This document shows, piece after piece, positions 25,116-33,815 of a stretch of DNA of 64,000 bases. The stretch comes from Geodermatophilus saharensis (GTDB lineage: Bacteria > Actinomycetota > Actinomycetes > Mycobacteriales > Geodermatophilaceae). The stretch is taken from assembly GCF_900188205.1 (NCBI RefSeq), contig NZ_FZOH01000008.1, forward strand, positions 1-64,000. The letters are read 5' to 3'. Numbering within the stretch: position 1 is the first letter of the stretch; each line of letters begins with the position of its first letter. The notes under the pieces are model-generated. The model saw only the letters and a list, made by a program, of their open reading frames with translations. It had not been told where the DNA came from and ran no database searches. Position numbers and translations under genes: made by a program.

Positions 25116-25844
25116 TCACCCGTTGGCGGGACCAACCTGGCGGCCGTCACCCGGCCGGGTCACGCGGTTGACGTGGATGGCGAGCTGCGTGCGGTCACGC
25201 AGGCCCAGCCTCCGCAGCGCCACGGTGATGTGTCCCTTGACGGTGGCACGGCTGACCTGCAGCCGGGCGGCGATCTCCGCGTTCGTCAGCCCCTCGGCGA
25301 CCAGTTCGGACACCGCCTGCTGGCGTGCGGTGAGCGGGTTGCGGTCGGCGGCCTCCCCGCCCGGCCGGCCACCGTCGAGGTGGTGCAGCAGTTCACCGGT
25401 GACGGTGGCGTCGAGCAGGGTCTCGCCGCGCAGCACGGCCCGCACCCCGTCGACCAGGCGCTCGGAGCTCACCGTGGTGTGCACGTAGCCGCGGGCGCCC
25501 GCGCGCAGCGCCTCGACCATGTCGCCGCCGCTGCCGGCCTCGCCCAGGAGCACGACGCGGGTGCCCGTGGCGGTCAGCGCCCGGACCAGCTCGGGGATCC
25601 CGGGGCCCTGGGTCCCCAGCCCCACCAGGGTGATCTCCGGCCGCAGCTCGGCGGCCAGCGTCAGGGCGGCGTCGGCGTCGGCGGCCTCGGCCACCACGAC
25701 CAGGTCCGGCGCCCAGCGGAGCACCGCCCGCAGACCGGTCCGCAGGACCTCGTGGTCGTCGCAGATCAGCACCCTGGCCGGCGGGACGCCACCGCTCGGG
25801 GCATCTCTCGGTGGAGGGACTCGTCCCTCCAACTCGCCGCCCAT
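25116..25844 (-). CDS. Second NarL/LuxR-type regulator with degenerate receiver
   Basis: A 242-residue paralogue of the preceding regulator. The receiver-like part has ARVLICDDHEVLRTGLRAVL, but the phosphoacceptor position is Gly75 (TLVGLGTQG) and the usual Lys is Thr (GYVHTT). The C-terminal LuxR HTH reads LTARQQAVSELVAEGLTNAE then VSRATVKGHITVALRRLG. ATG 25844 was preferred for its GGAGC ribosome-binding site; ATG 25883 is an in-frame alternative. It lies directly beside and divergent from the type II polyketide cluster, which it may control through ligand binding or protein contact. Confidence 0.85.
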   Translation of the reverse strand: MGGELEGRVPPPRDAPSGGVPPARVLICDDHEVLRTGLRAVLRWAPDLVVVAEAADADAALTLAAELRPEITLVGLGTQGPGIPELVRALTATGTRVVLLGEAGSGGDMVEALRAGARGYVHTTVSSERLVDGVRAVLRGETLLDATVTGELLHHLDGGRPGGEAADRNPLTARQQAVSELVAEGLTNAEIAARLQVSRATVKGHITVALRRLGLRDRTQLAIHVNRVTRPGDGRQVGPANG

Positions 25845-26204
25845 GCGTCTGCTCCGCTCAGGTCCGGCGCCCCGCGCCCCCATACCTGAGACGGACCCTA
25901 GAGACGGGACGCGACCGTCCGCCACCGTGCGTGACCCCACAGTGCACAAACGGGGGACCGGTTCATACCCGAGTCGTGGTCCCCCGATCCCGGAGACGGG
26001 GCAGTTCCCCCTGCGGGCGCAGAACCGGGGGGTGCGCACCCCCTCCACCCGGTGTCCACCCCCGGTGACCAGCCCCTCCACCCCCGGGAGCCCTCGCAGG
26101 ATCCGACCCCTGGCCGGTGTCCCGGGGAGGTCCGACGGCCCTAGCGTCCCCGGTCATCCGTCCCTGGCCCGCCGGCTCCCGGCCGGCCCCGCAGCGACGC
26201 TGGA
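25845..26204. other. Divergent region upstream of the polyketide cluster
   Basis: The 360 nt between the LuxR-type gene and the first polyketide gene hold no convincing frame; all the open frames run on from neighbours or are GC shadows. GGTTCATACCC occurs at 25960-25970 in the direction of the polyketide operon. A TAGCGT-like -10 is near 26142. This is the likely cluster promoter region. Confidence 0.5.
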
Positions 26205-26534
26205 GTGCCCGTGCACCAGACCATGATCATCGCCAGGATGGCGCCGGGCGACGCGGACCGCGTCGCCGACGTCTTCGCCCGCTCCGACGCCACGTCCATG
26301 CCGCACGAGATCGGTGTGACCCACCGGTCGCTGTTCACCTTCCACGAGCTCTACGTCCACCTCATCCAGTTCGACCGCCCGCCGGGTGAGGCCATGCAGG
26401 TGGCCCAGGCGCTGCCGTCGTTCCGGGCGGTGAGCGAGGAGCTGCGGCCCTACATCACCGCCTACGACCCCGGGTGGCGCTCGCCGCAGGACGCCATGGC
26501 CCGCCGCTTCTACGAGTGGTCGGCCGAGCGGTGA
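26205..26534 (+). CDS. TcmI-family aromatic polyketide cyclase
   Basis: A 109-residue TcmI/WhiE-ORFVII-like cyclase of the dimeric alpha+beta barrel fold, which directs a late ring closure of an aromatic poly-beta-ketone. Typical segments are MIIARMAPGDADRVADVFARS, LFTFHELYVHLIQ and the C-terminal DAMARRFYEWS. GTG 26205 was chosen; GTG 26211 is equally possible. It overlaps the carboxylase gene by GTGA and opens the polyketide operon. Two further TcmI domains are encoded as one protein at 37875, so the cluster has three such domains. Confidence 0.85.
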   Translation: MPVHQTMIIARMAPGDADRVADVFARSDATSMPHEIGVTHRSLFTFHELYVHLIQFDRPPGEAMQVAQALPSFRAVSEELRPYITAYDPGWRSPQDAMARRFYEWSAER

Positions 26535-28288
26535 CCGCGACGACACCGGCTCGCCGCCCGACGGCGGCGGCCGGCTCGGCCGACTGGGTCAGCTGCCCGA
26601 GCTGCGGCTGGCTGCTGTACCGCAAGCGCCTCGAGCGCAACCTGTCGGTCTGCCCCGAGTGCGACCACCACCTGCGGCTGGGCGCCCGCGACCGCATCCG
26701 GCTGCTCGCCGACCCGGGCACCTTCGACGAGCAGACCTGCCCGCCGGGACCGCCGGACCCCCTGTCGTTCAGCGACCTGCGGGACTACCACGACCGGCTG
26801 ATCGAGGCCGCGGCCCGCTCCGGTGAGTCCGAGGCGGTCGTCGCCGGCACCGCCCGCATCGGCGGCACCGAGGTCGTCCTCGCCGCGATGGACTTCGGCT
26901 TCCTCGGCGGCAGCATGGGCATCGAGGTCGGACGCCGCGTCAGCGCCGCCGCCGACCTCGCCGTCGAGCGCCGGCTCCCCCTGGTCGTCGTCTGCGCCAG
27001 TGGCGGGGCGCGCATGCAGGAGGGCGTCTTCTCGCTGTTCCAGATGGCGCGGGTCAGCCAGGCCTTCGCGCAGCTGCGCGAGTCGGGACTGCTGTCGGTG
27101 TGCGTGCTCACCGACCCCACCTACGGCGGGGTGTCGGCCTCCTTCGCCACGCTGGCCGCCGTCCTGGTCGGCGAGCGCGGTGCGCACGTCGGGTTCGCCG
27201 GCCCGCGGGTCGTGCAGGAGACCATCCGCGCCGAGCTGCCCAGCGACTTCCAGACGTCGGAGTTCCTGCTGGCGCACGGGCTGGTCGACCGGGTGGAGAG
27301 CCGGGCCGAGCTGCGCCCGCTGCTGGCCCGCCTCCTCGACCTGCACGGCCGCCCGGTCATCCCCCGCTCCGGCACCGCCGCCGCCCGCACCGAGGTCGTT
27401 CCCGAGCCGGTGACCGCGGACGCCGGTGCCGTCCGCGACGCCGACGCCTGGGACGTCGTCCAGCGGGCCCGGGTCGCCGGCCGGCCGACCACGCTGGACT
27501 ACCTGCACACCGCCTTCGACGACTTCGTCGAGCTGCACGGGGACCGCGCGTTCGCCGACGACCCGGCGATCGTCGGCGGCGTCGCCTCCCTCGACGGGCG
27601 CCCGGTGGTGGTCATCGGCCACGAGAAGGGCCACTCGGTCCGCGAGCGCGTGGCCCGCAACTTCGGCATGCCGCACCCCGAGGGCTACCGCAAGGCGATG
27701 CGGCTGATGGCGCACGCGGAGGCCTCGGGCCTGCCGGTGGTCACGCTCGTCGACACCCCCGGCGCCCACCCGGGCCCGGCGGCCGAGGAGCGCGGCCAGT
27801 CGCACGCCATCGCCGAGACGATCATGCGCAGCAGCCGGCTGCGGGTCCCGGTGGTCTCCGTGCTGACCGGTGAGGGCGGCAGCGGCGGGGCCCTGGCGCT
27901 GTGCACCTCCGACCGGCTGCTGGTCCTGGAGAACGCCTACCTGTCGGTCATCAGCCCGGAGGGCTGCGCGGCGATCCTGTGGCGGACGGCCTCGGCGGCC
28001 CCCACCGCCGCGCGCGCCATGCGGCTGGGCGCACCGCACCTGTGCGCCAGCGGCATCGCCACCTCCGTGGTGACCGAGCCCCCGGGCGGGGCGCACGCCG
28101 ACCCCCTCGACGCGGCCCGCCGGGTCCGCGCGGCGCTCGTCGCCGACCTCGACGAGCTGTGCCGGCTCGACGTCGCCACGCTGCTGGCGCTGCGCACCCG
28201 GCGGCTCTCGCGGATCGGCGGGGACGAGGCACGACCACTGCGCGTCGTGCCGGTGTCGACGGGAGGGGACGACCGTGCGGCCGGCTGA
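26531..28288 (+). CDS. accDA: Acetyl-CoA carboxylase carboxyltransferase, fused beta and alpha subunits
   Basis: A 585-residue AccD-AccA fusion. The AccD half carries the zinc ribbon (CPSC with Cys22/25 and CPEC with Cys41/44) and the crotonase-like VVCASGGARMQEG and GGVSASFATLAAVL oxyanion-hole regions. The AccA half starts about residue 310 (DAWDVVQRARVAGRPTTLDY) with GHEKGHSVRERVARNFGMPHP, DTPGAHPG and TGEGGSGGALAL. It transfers the carboxyl group from carboxybiotin to acetyl-CoA, making malonyl-CoA. Its place inside a polyketide operon, with accB and accC following, marks it as a dedicated extender-unit supply, as in jadomycin-type clusters. Confidence 0.93.
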   Translation: MTATTPARRPTAAAGSADWVSCPSCGWLLYRKRLERNLSVCPECDHHLRLGARDRIRLLADPGTFDEQTCPPGPPDPLSFSDLRDYHDRLIEAAARSGESEAVVAGTARIGGTEVVLAAMDFGFLGGSMGIEVGRRVSAAADLAVERRLPLVVVCASGGARMQEGVFSLFQMARVSQAFAQLRESGLLSVCVLTDPTYGGVSASFATLAAVLVGERGAHVGFAGPRVVQETIRAELPSDFQTSEFLLAHGLVDRVESRAELRPLLARLLDLHGRPVIPRSGTAAARTEVVPEPVTADAGAVRDADAWDVVQRARVAGRPTTLDYLHTAFDDFVELHGDRAFADDPAIVGGVASLDGRPVVVIGHEKGHSVRERVARNFGMPHPEGYRKAMRLMAHAEASGLPVVTLVDTPGAHPGPAAEERGQSHAIAETIMRSSRLRVPVVSVLTGEGGSGGALALCTSDRLLVLENAYLSVISPEGCAAILWRTASAAPTAARAMRLGAPHLCASGIATSVVTEPPGGAHADPLDAARRVRAALVADLDELCRLDVATLLALRTRRLSRIGGDEARPLRVVPVSTGGDDRAAG

Positions 28289-28826
28289 GCTGCCCCCGCG
28301 CTCCGGAGCGGGCGGCGGGGAGGACCGCGACGACGCGACGCGGTCGCTGCAGGAGGAGATCGTCGACCTCGCCCGCGCGCTGCCGGGGCCGCTGCGCCGG
28401 CTCACGGTGCGCAGCGGCGACCGGTCGGTGGAGGTCGAGTGGGCCGCCGACGTCGTCGTCGCCCCGGCCGCCGCACCCGCCGCCGCCCCGGCGTCCGGCG
28501 CGCTGCAGGCGGTGACCCCCGCCGCGGCGACGGCCCCGGAGTCCCCGGCCGCCGCGCCGGAGGTCCCGGAGGGGACGGTCCCCGTCCGCGCGCCGCTGGT
28601 GGGCACCTTCTACACCGCCCCCTCCCCCGGCGCCGAGCCGTTCGTGCGGGTCGGTGACGAGGTGGAGGCCGGCCAGACGCTCGGGATCGTCGAGGCGATG
28701 AAGCTGATGAACCCGATCGTGGCCGACTCCGCGGGCGTGGTGACCGAGGTGCGGGTGGGCGACGCGGAGTCGGTCGAGTACGACCAGGTGCTGCTGCTGC
28801 TGCGGCCACCCGGGGGGTCGCGGTGA
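28275..28826 (+). CDS. accB: Biotin carboxyl carrier protein of acetyl-CoA carboxylase
   Basis: A 183-residue BCCP. The N-terminal region (EEIVDLARALPGPLRRLTVRSGDRSVEVEW) is typical of AccB and is followed by an Ala/Pro-rich flexible thumb linker. The biotinyl domain has APLVGTFYTAPSPGAEPFVRVG and the biotinylation site EAMKLMN with Lys143. GTG 28275 overlaps the end of accDA by 14 nt, and the stop overlaps the next start by GTGA, so all three carboxylase genes are translationally coupled. Confidence 0.94.
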   Translation: MRPAELPPRSGAGGGEDRDDATRSLQEEIVDLARALPGPLRRLTVRSGDRSVEVEWAADVVVAPAAAPAAAPASGALQAVTPAAATAPESPAAAPEVPEGTVPVRAPLVGTFYTAPSPGAEPFVRVGDEVEAGQTLGIVEAMKLMNPIVADSAGVVTEVRVGDAESVEYDQVLLLLRPPGGSR

Positions 28827-30562
28827 TCGGCCGGCTGCTCATCGCCAACCGCGGTGAGATCGCCGTCCGCGTCGCCCGGGCCTGCCGGGAGCTCGGCATC
28901 GAGGTCGTCGCCGTGCACTCGACGGCCGACCGCGACTCGGCCGTGGTGGAGATGGCCGACGAGGCGGTGCACATCGGGCCGCCGGCGCCGCGGGCGAGCT
29001 ACCTGCACGTGCCCAACCTCATCGAGGCGGCGCTGCGGACCGGCGCCGACGCCGTCCACCCCGGCTACGGCTTCCTCTCCGAGGACCCCGACTTCGCCGA
29101 GATCTGCGACAAGGAGGGGCTGACCTTCGTCGGCCCACCGCCCGAGGTCATGCAGCAGATGGGCAACAAGGCGACGGCGCGCAAGCTCATGGCCGCCGCC
29201 GGGCTGCCCCTCCTGCCCGGTGTGGTCGACCCGGTCCGCACCGCCGAGGAGGGGATGCGGATCGCCGCCGACATCGGCTACCCGGTGATCATCAAGGCGG
29301 CGGCCGGCGGCGGCGGGCGCGGGATGACCGTCGTCCGCGGGCCCGAGGACTTCGCCGAGGCCTTCACCACCACGCAGACGGTGGCCCGGGCCGTGTTCCG
29401 CGACCCGACCGTCTACGTCGAGCGCTACCTCTCCGGTGCCCGGCACGTGGAGGTGCAGGTCCTCTGCGACTCCCACGGGGCGGGCATCCACCTCGGCGAG
29501 CGGGACTGCTCGCTGCAGCGGCGGCACCAGAAGCTGCTGGAGGAGGGCCCGGCCGGGCACCTGTCCCCGGCGCAGCGGGCCGAGCTCGGCGTGATGGCCG
29601 TCCGCGGCGCCCTGTCGGTCGGCTACTCCGGCGCCGGCACCGTCGAGTTCCTCGTCGACGACGCCGGCCGCGCGTACTTCATGGAGATGAACGCGCGCAT
29701 CCAGGTCGAGCACCCGGTCACCGAGCTGCTCACCGGCGTCGACCTGGTCCGCGAGCAGCTGCTGGTCGCCGGCGGCGAGCGGCTGCGGCTGCGGCAGGAG
29801 GACGTCGTCGTCCGCGGGGCGGCGATCGAGTGCCGGATCAACGCCGAGGACCCCGCCCGCGGGTTCGCCCCGGCGCCCGGCCGGCTCGACGTCCTGCGGG
29901 TGCCCGACGGCCCGTGGACGCGCTTCGACACCGGCTACCGCCAGGGCGACGAGGTCAGCCCGCACTACGACTCGCTGCTCGGCAAGCTCGTCGTCTGGGC
30001 GCCGGACCGCGAGCAGGCGCTGCGCCGGATGGACCGGGCGCTGGCCGAGCTGCGCGTCGAGGGACCCGGCGTGCACACGACCACCGCCCTGCACCGCGCC
30101 ATGCTGCGCGACCCCGACGTGCGTGCCGACCGGCACGACGTCCAGTTCCTCGACCGCCGGCTGCCCGACCTGGTGGCCCGCGCCGAGCTCATCGCCGCGT
30201 GCCCGGAGCCGGCCCTGCCGGCGGCCCTGCGCGGCCCGCTGCACCTCGTCCCGGACGGCGACCCCGCCGTCCCCGCATCCCGTCCGCACCACCGTCCCGA
30301 GGAGGACACCGCCATGACCGCCTTCAGCCAGACCGACCTCATGCAGCTGCTCACCGAGAAGGCGGGCCTGCCGCAGGAGTCGCACACCACCGACCCCGAC
30401 GCCCGCTTCGCCGACGTGGGCCTGGACTCCCTGGCCTTCCTGTCCCTGCAGACCGCCCTGCAGGACCGCTTCGGCACCGAGCTGCCCGACGACAGCGCCG
30501 ACCGCTACACGTTCGGCGAGATCGTCGAGGCCGTCCGCGCCGCGCAGGCCCAGCCGGCCTGA
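28823..30562 (+). CDS. accC: Biotin carboxylase fused in frame to a polyketide acyl carrier protein
   Basis: A 579-residue frame with two enzymes' worth of sequence. Residues 1-~450 are a full biotin carboxylase: IGRLLIANRGEIAVRVARAC, GYGFLSED, the ATP-grasp AAAGGGGRGM, RDCSLQRRHQKLLEE, EMNARIQVEHPVTE. After a Pro/His-rich linker (~470-497), residues 498-579 are a complete type II ACP with the phosphopantetheine serine at 536 (DVGLDSL). No stop separates them. A strong GAGGAGG sits 8 nt before an internal ATG at 30314, so free ACP may also be made. The ACP is the only one in the cluster. Confidence 0.9.
   Translation: MIGRLLIANRGEIAVRVARACRELGIEVVAVHSTADRDSAVVEMADEAVHIGPPAPRASYLHVPNLIEAALRTGADAVHPGYGFLSEDPDFAEICDKEGLTFVGPPPEVMQQMGNKATARKLMAAAGLPLLPGVVDPVRTAEEGMRIAADIGYPVIIKAAAGGGGRGMTVVRGPEDFAEAFTTTQTVARAVFRDPTVYVERYLSGARHVEVQVLCDSHGAGIHLGERDCSLQRRHQKLLEEGPAGHLSPAQRAELGVMAVRGALSVGYSGAGTVEFLVDDAGRAYFMEMNARIQVEHPVTELLTGVDLVREQLLVAGGERLRLRQEDVVVRGAAIECRINAEDPARGFAPAPGRLDVLRVPDGPWTRFDTGYRQGDEVSPHYDSLLGKLVVWAPDREQALRRMDRALAELRVEGPGVHTTTALHRAMLRDPDVRADRHDVQFLDRRLPDLVARAELIAACPEPALPAALRGPLHLVPDGDPAVPASRPHHRPEEDTAMTAFSQTDLMQLLTEKAGLPQESHTTDPDARFADVGLDSLAFLSLQTALQDRFGTELPDDSADRYTFGEIVEAVRAAQAQPA
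30299..30316 (+). promoter_or_regulatory. Internal ribosome-binding site and start codon for free ACP
   Basis: GAGGAGG (30299-30305), an 8-nt spacer and ATG at 30314 lie inside the biotin-carboxylase frame exactly at the ACP domain boundary. From this ATG an 82-residue ACP beginning MTAFSQTDLMQLLTEKAG would be made. This looks like a preserved ancestral ACP start. Confidence 0.65.
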
Positions 30563-30607
30563 GGAAGGACCCCGCTGCCCCCGTCCACCACCTGAGGAGC
30601 GTTCCGC

Positions 30608-31099
30608 ATGACCAGCACCGACAGCCCCCAGACCGCGACCGTCGGCCACACCGACAACTCGATCCTCATCGACGCCGACATCGACCACGTGTGGGCGATG
30701 ACCAACGACCTGGCGTCCTGGCCGGACCTGTTCACCGAGTACCGCTCGGTGGAGATCCTCGAGCAGACCGACACCTGGTTCCGCTTCCGGCTCACCATGC
30801 ACCCCGACGAGTCCGGCCGGACCTGGAGCTGGGTCTCCGAGCGGACCCTCGACCCGGCCGCGCGCGAGGTCCGCGCCCGCCGCGTGGAGCCCGGGCCGTT
30901 CGAGTTCATGGACATCCACTGGAGCTACACGCCGGAGGGCAGCGGCACCCGGATGCGCTGGGTGCAGGACTTCCGGATGCGGCCGGAGGCACCCATCGAC
31001 ACCGAGGGCATGACCCGGCGGATCGACGCGAACAGCAAGGTGCAGATGTCGATCATCAAGGACAAGGTGGAGGCCGCCGCACCGGAGCAGGAGCGGTGA
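30608..31099 (+). CDS. Aromatase/cyclase (SRPBCC, WhiE-ORFVI/TcmN-N type)
   Basis: A 163-residue mono-domain aromatase/cyclase of the START-like fold, which guides first-ring cyclisation of the ACP-bound polyketide. The pattern DNSILIDADIDHVWAMTND, WPDLFTEYRSVEILE, WSWVSERTLDP and FEFMDIHWSYTPEG matches spore-pigment/tetracenomycin aromatases. ATG 30608 is preceded by the GAGGAGCG-like stretch at about 30594. Single-domain enzymes like this act with non-reduced chains, consistent with no ketoreductase in the cluster. Confidence 0.88.
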   Translation: MTSTDSPQTATVGHTDNSILIDADIDHVWAMTNDLASWPDLFTEYRSVEILEQTDTWFRFRLTMHPDESGRTWSWVSERTLDPAAREVRARRVEPGPFEFMDIHWSYTPEGSGTRMRWVQDFRMRPEAPIDTEGMTRRIDANSKVQMSIIKDKVEAAAPEQER

Positions 31100-31100
31100 G

Positions 31101-32057
31101 GTGACCGGCGCGCGGGGTCCTGCCGTCCTCCTCCCCGGCGAGGAGGGCTCCCGGCCCGGGATGGTCGACCCGTGGCTGGCCGACCCGGTGGCGGCAGCCA
31201 CCGTGACCGAGGTCGACGCCGTCGTCGGCCGCGACGTCGCCGCCTGGTGGCGGGACCCCGCGACCGCGCCCGATCCCGTCGCGACCCACCTCGAGGTGGT
31301 CGTGACCGGGGTCGCCGGCTTCCGCTCGCTGGCCGCCCGCGGCCTGCAGCCGGTGGTGGTGGCCGGCCACGGCGTCGGCGAGTACGCCGCCCTCGTGGCC
31401 GCCGGCGCGCTCCGGCTCGACCAGGTCGTCGAGCTGGTGCACTGGCGCGCCGAGCTGCTGGGCCTGGCCCCGCGGCCCTCCTGCGCGGGCCTGGCCGCGG
31501 TCCTCGGGCACGACGCCGAGGCCGTCGCCCGCTCCGCGATCGCGGTCGCCGGGGCCGACGGGCCGCTGTGCCTGGCGGCCGTCGACGGCCCCGAGCGGGC
31601 GGTGCTGGCCGGCAACCGCGCCGAGCTGGCGCACGCCGGCGAGCTGGTCCGCGCGGCCGGGCTGGAGCTGGTCCGGCTGCCCGGCCGGGCGCCCTGCGGC
31701 GGTCCGCTGGTGCAGAAGGTGGCCACCCACCTGGCCACCGCGCTGGGTGACCTGGACTGGTCGGTGCCCGCCGTGCCGGTGGTCCCCAACGCCGACGGCG
31801 AGCCGACCCGTGATCCCGACCGGCTGGCCGCGGCGCTGCGCCGCCACCTCACCGCCACCGTGCTCTGGGAGGCCACCTCCCGGGTCCTGGTGGACCTCGG
31901 CGCCACCTCGGCGGTCGAGGTCGGCGCCGAGCCGGTGCTCGGTCCGCTCGTCCGCCAGGTCCACCCGGGCCTGCCGGTCTCCCTGGCCTCCGGGCCCGGT
32001 GTCCCCGTCCCCATCGACGTCCCGGGTCCCGCGCTCGCGGGCTCCCTGCCCGCCTGA
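31101..32057 (+). CDS. Malonyl-CoA:ACP acyltransferase homologue without catalytic serine
   Basis: A 318-residue FabD-fold protein by overall pattern: the N-terminal LLPGEEGSRPGM corresponds to the usual PGQGSQ..GM, and VVVAGHGVGEYAALVAAGAL to the nucleophile elbow. The GHSxG serine is Gly91 (GHGVG), and the His of the PFHSxLM region is also gone (GRAPCGGPLV). The fold seems maintained across the full length, and the gene is intact and coupled inside the operon, so a structural or docking role is more likely than simple decay. The substrate pocket may still bind acyl groups. Typical malonyl transfer is not expected. Confidence 0.75.
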   Translation: MTGARGPAVLLPGEEGSRPGMVDPWLADPVAAATVTEVDAVVGRDVAAWWRDPATAPDPVATHLEVVVTGVAGFRSLAARGLQPVVVAGHGVGEYAALVAAGALRLDQVVELVHWRAELLGLAPRPSCAGLAAVLGHDAEAVARSAIAVAGADGPLCLAAVDGPERAVLAGNRAELAHAGELVRAAGLELVRLPGRAPCGGPLVQKVATHLATALGDLDWSVPAVPVVPNADGEPTRDPDRLAAALRRHLTATVLWEATSRVLVDLGATSAVEVGAEPVLGPLVRQVHPGLPVSLASGPGVPVPIDVPGPALAGSLPA

Positions 32058-32097
32058 CCCGGACCTATCCGAACCGCCTGACTCCCTGAGGAGAGAG

Positions 32098-32523
32098 ATG
32101 ACGACCATCCAGCACGCCCCGGCCGTCCCGACGCGCTGCGGCCCGACGGTCCACCGGGCCGACACCGCCCCCAACCGCCGCCGCGGCGGGGACATCCGGG
32201 TGCTGCTCTCCCCGGCCAGCGTCGGCTCGACCGCGGGCTTCATGGGCACCCTGACCCTCGAGCCCGGCGAGATCGTGACCGAGCACTGGCACCCGTACTC
32301 CGAGGAGTTCCTCTACTGCCAGGAGGGCGACGTCCTCGTCACCCTCGACGGCGAGGAGCGGCGGCTGGTCTCCGAGTCCGCCGTGCACATCCCGATCGGG
32401 GTGCGCCACCGCATCGTCAACGACACGGCGACGACGGCGACGTTCGTCTTCCTGTGCGGCCCGCTGGCGCCGCGGCCCGACCTCGGGCACGTGGACACCG
32501 AGCTCCCCCCGGGCGTGCGGTGA
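32098..32523 (+). CDS. Cupin-domain protein of the spore-pigment cluster type
   Basis: A 141-residue single cupin. Motif 1 is [22 protein letters not shown] with metal-type His and Glu, and motif 2 is [17 protein letters not shown]. WhiE-ORFII and its relatives in spore-pigment clusters are cupins of this size, located next to the ketosynthase gene as here. Their precise role in polyketide maturation is not settled. ATG 32098 follows GAGGAGAGAG. The stop overlaps the ketosynthase ATG by one base (TGATG). Confidence 0.87.
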   Translation: MTTIQHAPAVPTRCGPTVHRADTAPNRRRGGDIRVLLSPASVGSTAGFMGTLTLEPGEIVTEHWHPYSEEFLYCQEGDVLVTLDGEERRLVSESAVHIPIGVRHRIVNDTATTATFVFLCGPLAPRPDLGHVDTELPPGVR

Positions 32524-33815
32524 TGCAGGACCGACGGCGGGTCGTCGTCACCGGCATCGGGGTGGTGGCGCCCGGCTCCATGGGCCGGGAGGGCTTCTGG
32601 GACATGATCACCGCCGGCCGGACGGCGACCCGGCGGATCACCTTCTTCGACCCGACCCGGTTCCGCTCCCAGGTCGCCGCGGAGGTGGACTTCGACGGCC
32701 GCAAGCTGGGCCTGTCCGCCCAGGAGGTCCACCGCAACGACCGCTTCGTGCAGATGGCGATGGTGGCCGCGGACGAGGCGGTCGCCGACAGCGGGCTGCG
32801 GTTCGGGGTCGGCGGCGCCGACGACGCCCCCGACCCCGACCGGGTCGGCGTCACCCTCGGCAGCGCCGTCGGCGCGACGATGCGGCTCGAGCAGGAGTAC
32901 GTGTCGGTCAGCGACGCCGGCCGGCTGTGGGAGGTCGACCCGCGCTACGCCTCCCGGTACCTGATGCACGCGCTGGTGCCCAGCTGCGGTGCCACCGAGC
33001 TGGCCGTCCGCTTCGGCGCGCACGGCCCGGCGACGGTGGTCTCCACCGGCTGCACGTCGGGCATCGACTCCATCGGCTACGGCGCCCAGCTGGTGGAGGA
33101 CGGCGACGCCGACGTCGTGCTGGCCGGTGCCAGCGACGCCCCGATCTCGCCGATCTCGATGGCCTGCTTCGACACCATCCGGGCCACCACCGACAGCAAC
33201 GACGACCCGGAGCACGCCTCCAAGCCCTTCGACGCCCGCCGCAACGGGTTCGTCATGGGCGAGGGCGCGGCCGTGCTGGTGCTCGAGGAGCTCGAGCACG
33301 CCCGGGCGCGGGGCGCGGAGGTCTACTGCGAGGTCACCGGGTACGCCAGCCGGTGCAACGCCTTCCACATGACCGGTCTCAAGCCCGACGGGCTGGAGAT
33401 GGCCGAGGCGATCACCGTCGCGCTCGGTCAGGGCCGGATCCACCCCGACGAGGTCGGCTACGTCAACGCCCACGGCTCGGGGACCAAGCAGAACGACCGG
33501 CACGAGACGGCGGCGGTCAAGCGCAGCCTGGGCCCGGCGGCCGGCCGGGTCGCGATGAGCTCGATCAAGTCGATGGTCGGTCACTCGCTGGGCGCCATCG
33601 GGTCGATCGAGGTCGCCGCCACCGCGCTCGCGGTCAGCCGCGGCGTGCTGCCGCCCACGGCCAACTACGAGGTGCCCGACCCCGAGTGCGACCTCGACTA
33701 CGTGCCGAAGGTGGCGCGGGAGCAGAAGGTCGACGTCGCCATCTCCGTGGGCAGCGGCTTCGGCGGGTTCCAGTCGGCGATCGTGCTGGCCTCGCCCACC
33801 CGGAGGGAGTCGTGA
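32523..33815 (+). CDS. Type II polyketide ketosynthase alpha (KS)
   Basis: A 430-residue beta-ketoacyl synthase. The catalytic Cys177 is in [13 protein letters not shown], and the histidines are in NAHGSGT and [12 protein letters not shown]. Other features are the [14 protein letters not shown] start and [10 protein letters not shown] end. It forms the chain-elongating heterodimer with the CLF encoded next. Sequence character and neighbours (cupin, CLF, WhiE-like cyclases) favour the spore-pigment class over the antibiotic class; a tree of KS sequences would settle this. Confidence 0.95.
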   Translation: MQDRRRVVVTGIGVVAPGSMGREGFWDMITAGRTATRRITFFDPTRFRSQVAAEVDFDGRKLGLSAQEVHRNDRFVQMAMVAADEAVADSGLRFGVGGADDAPDPDRVGVTLGSAVGATMRLEQEYVSVSDAGRLWEVDPRYASRYLMHALVPSCGATELAVRFGAHGPATVVSTGCTSGIDSIGYGAQLVEDGDADVVLAGASDAPISPISMACFDTIRATTDSNDDPEHASKPFDARRNGFVMGEGAAVLVLEELEHARARGAEVYCEVTGYASRCNAFHMTGLKPDGLEMAEAITVALGQGRIHPDEVGYVNAHGSGTKQNDRHETAAVKRSLGPAAGRVAMSSIKSMVGHSLGAIGSIEVAATALAVSRGVLPPTANYEVPDPECDLDYVPKVAREQKVDVAISVGSGFGGFQSAIVLASPTRRES

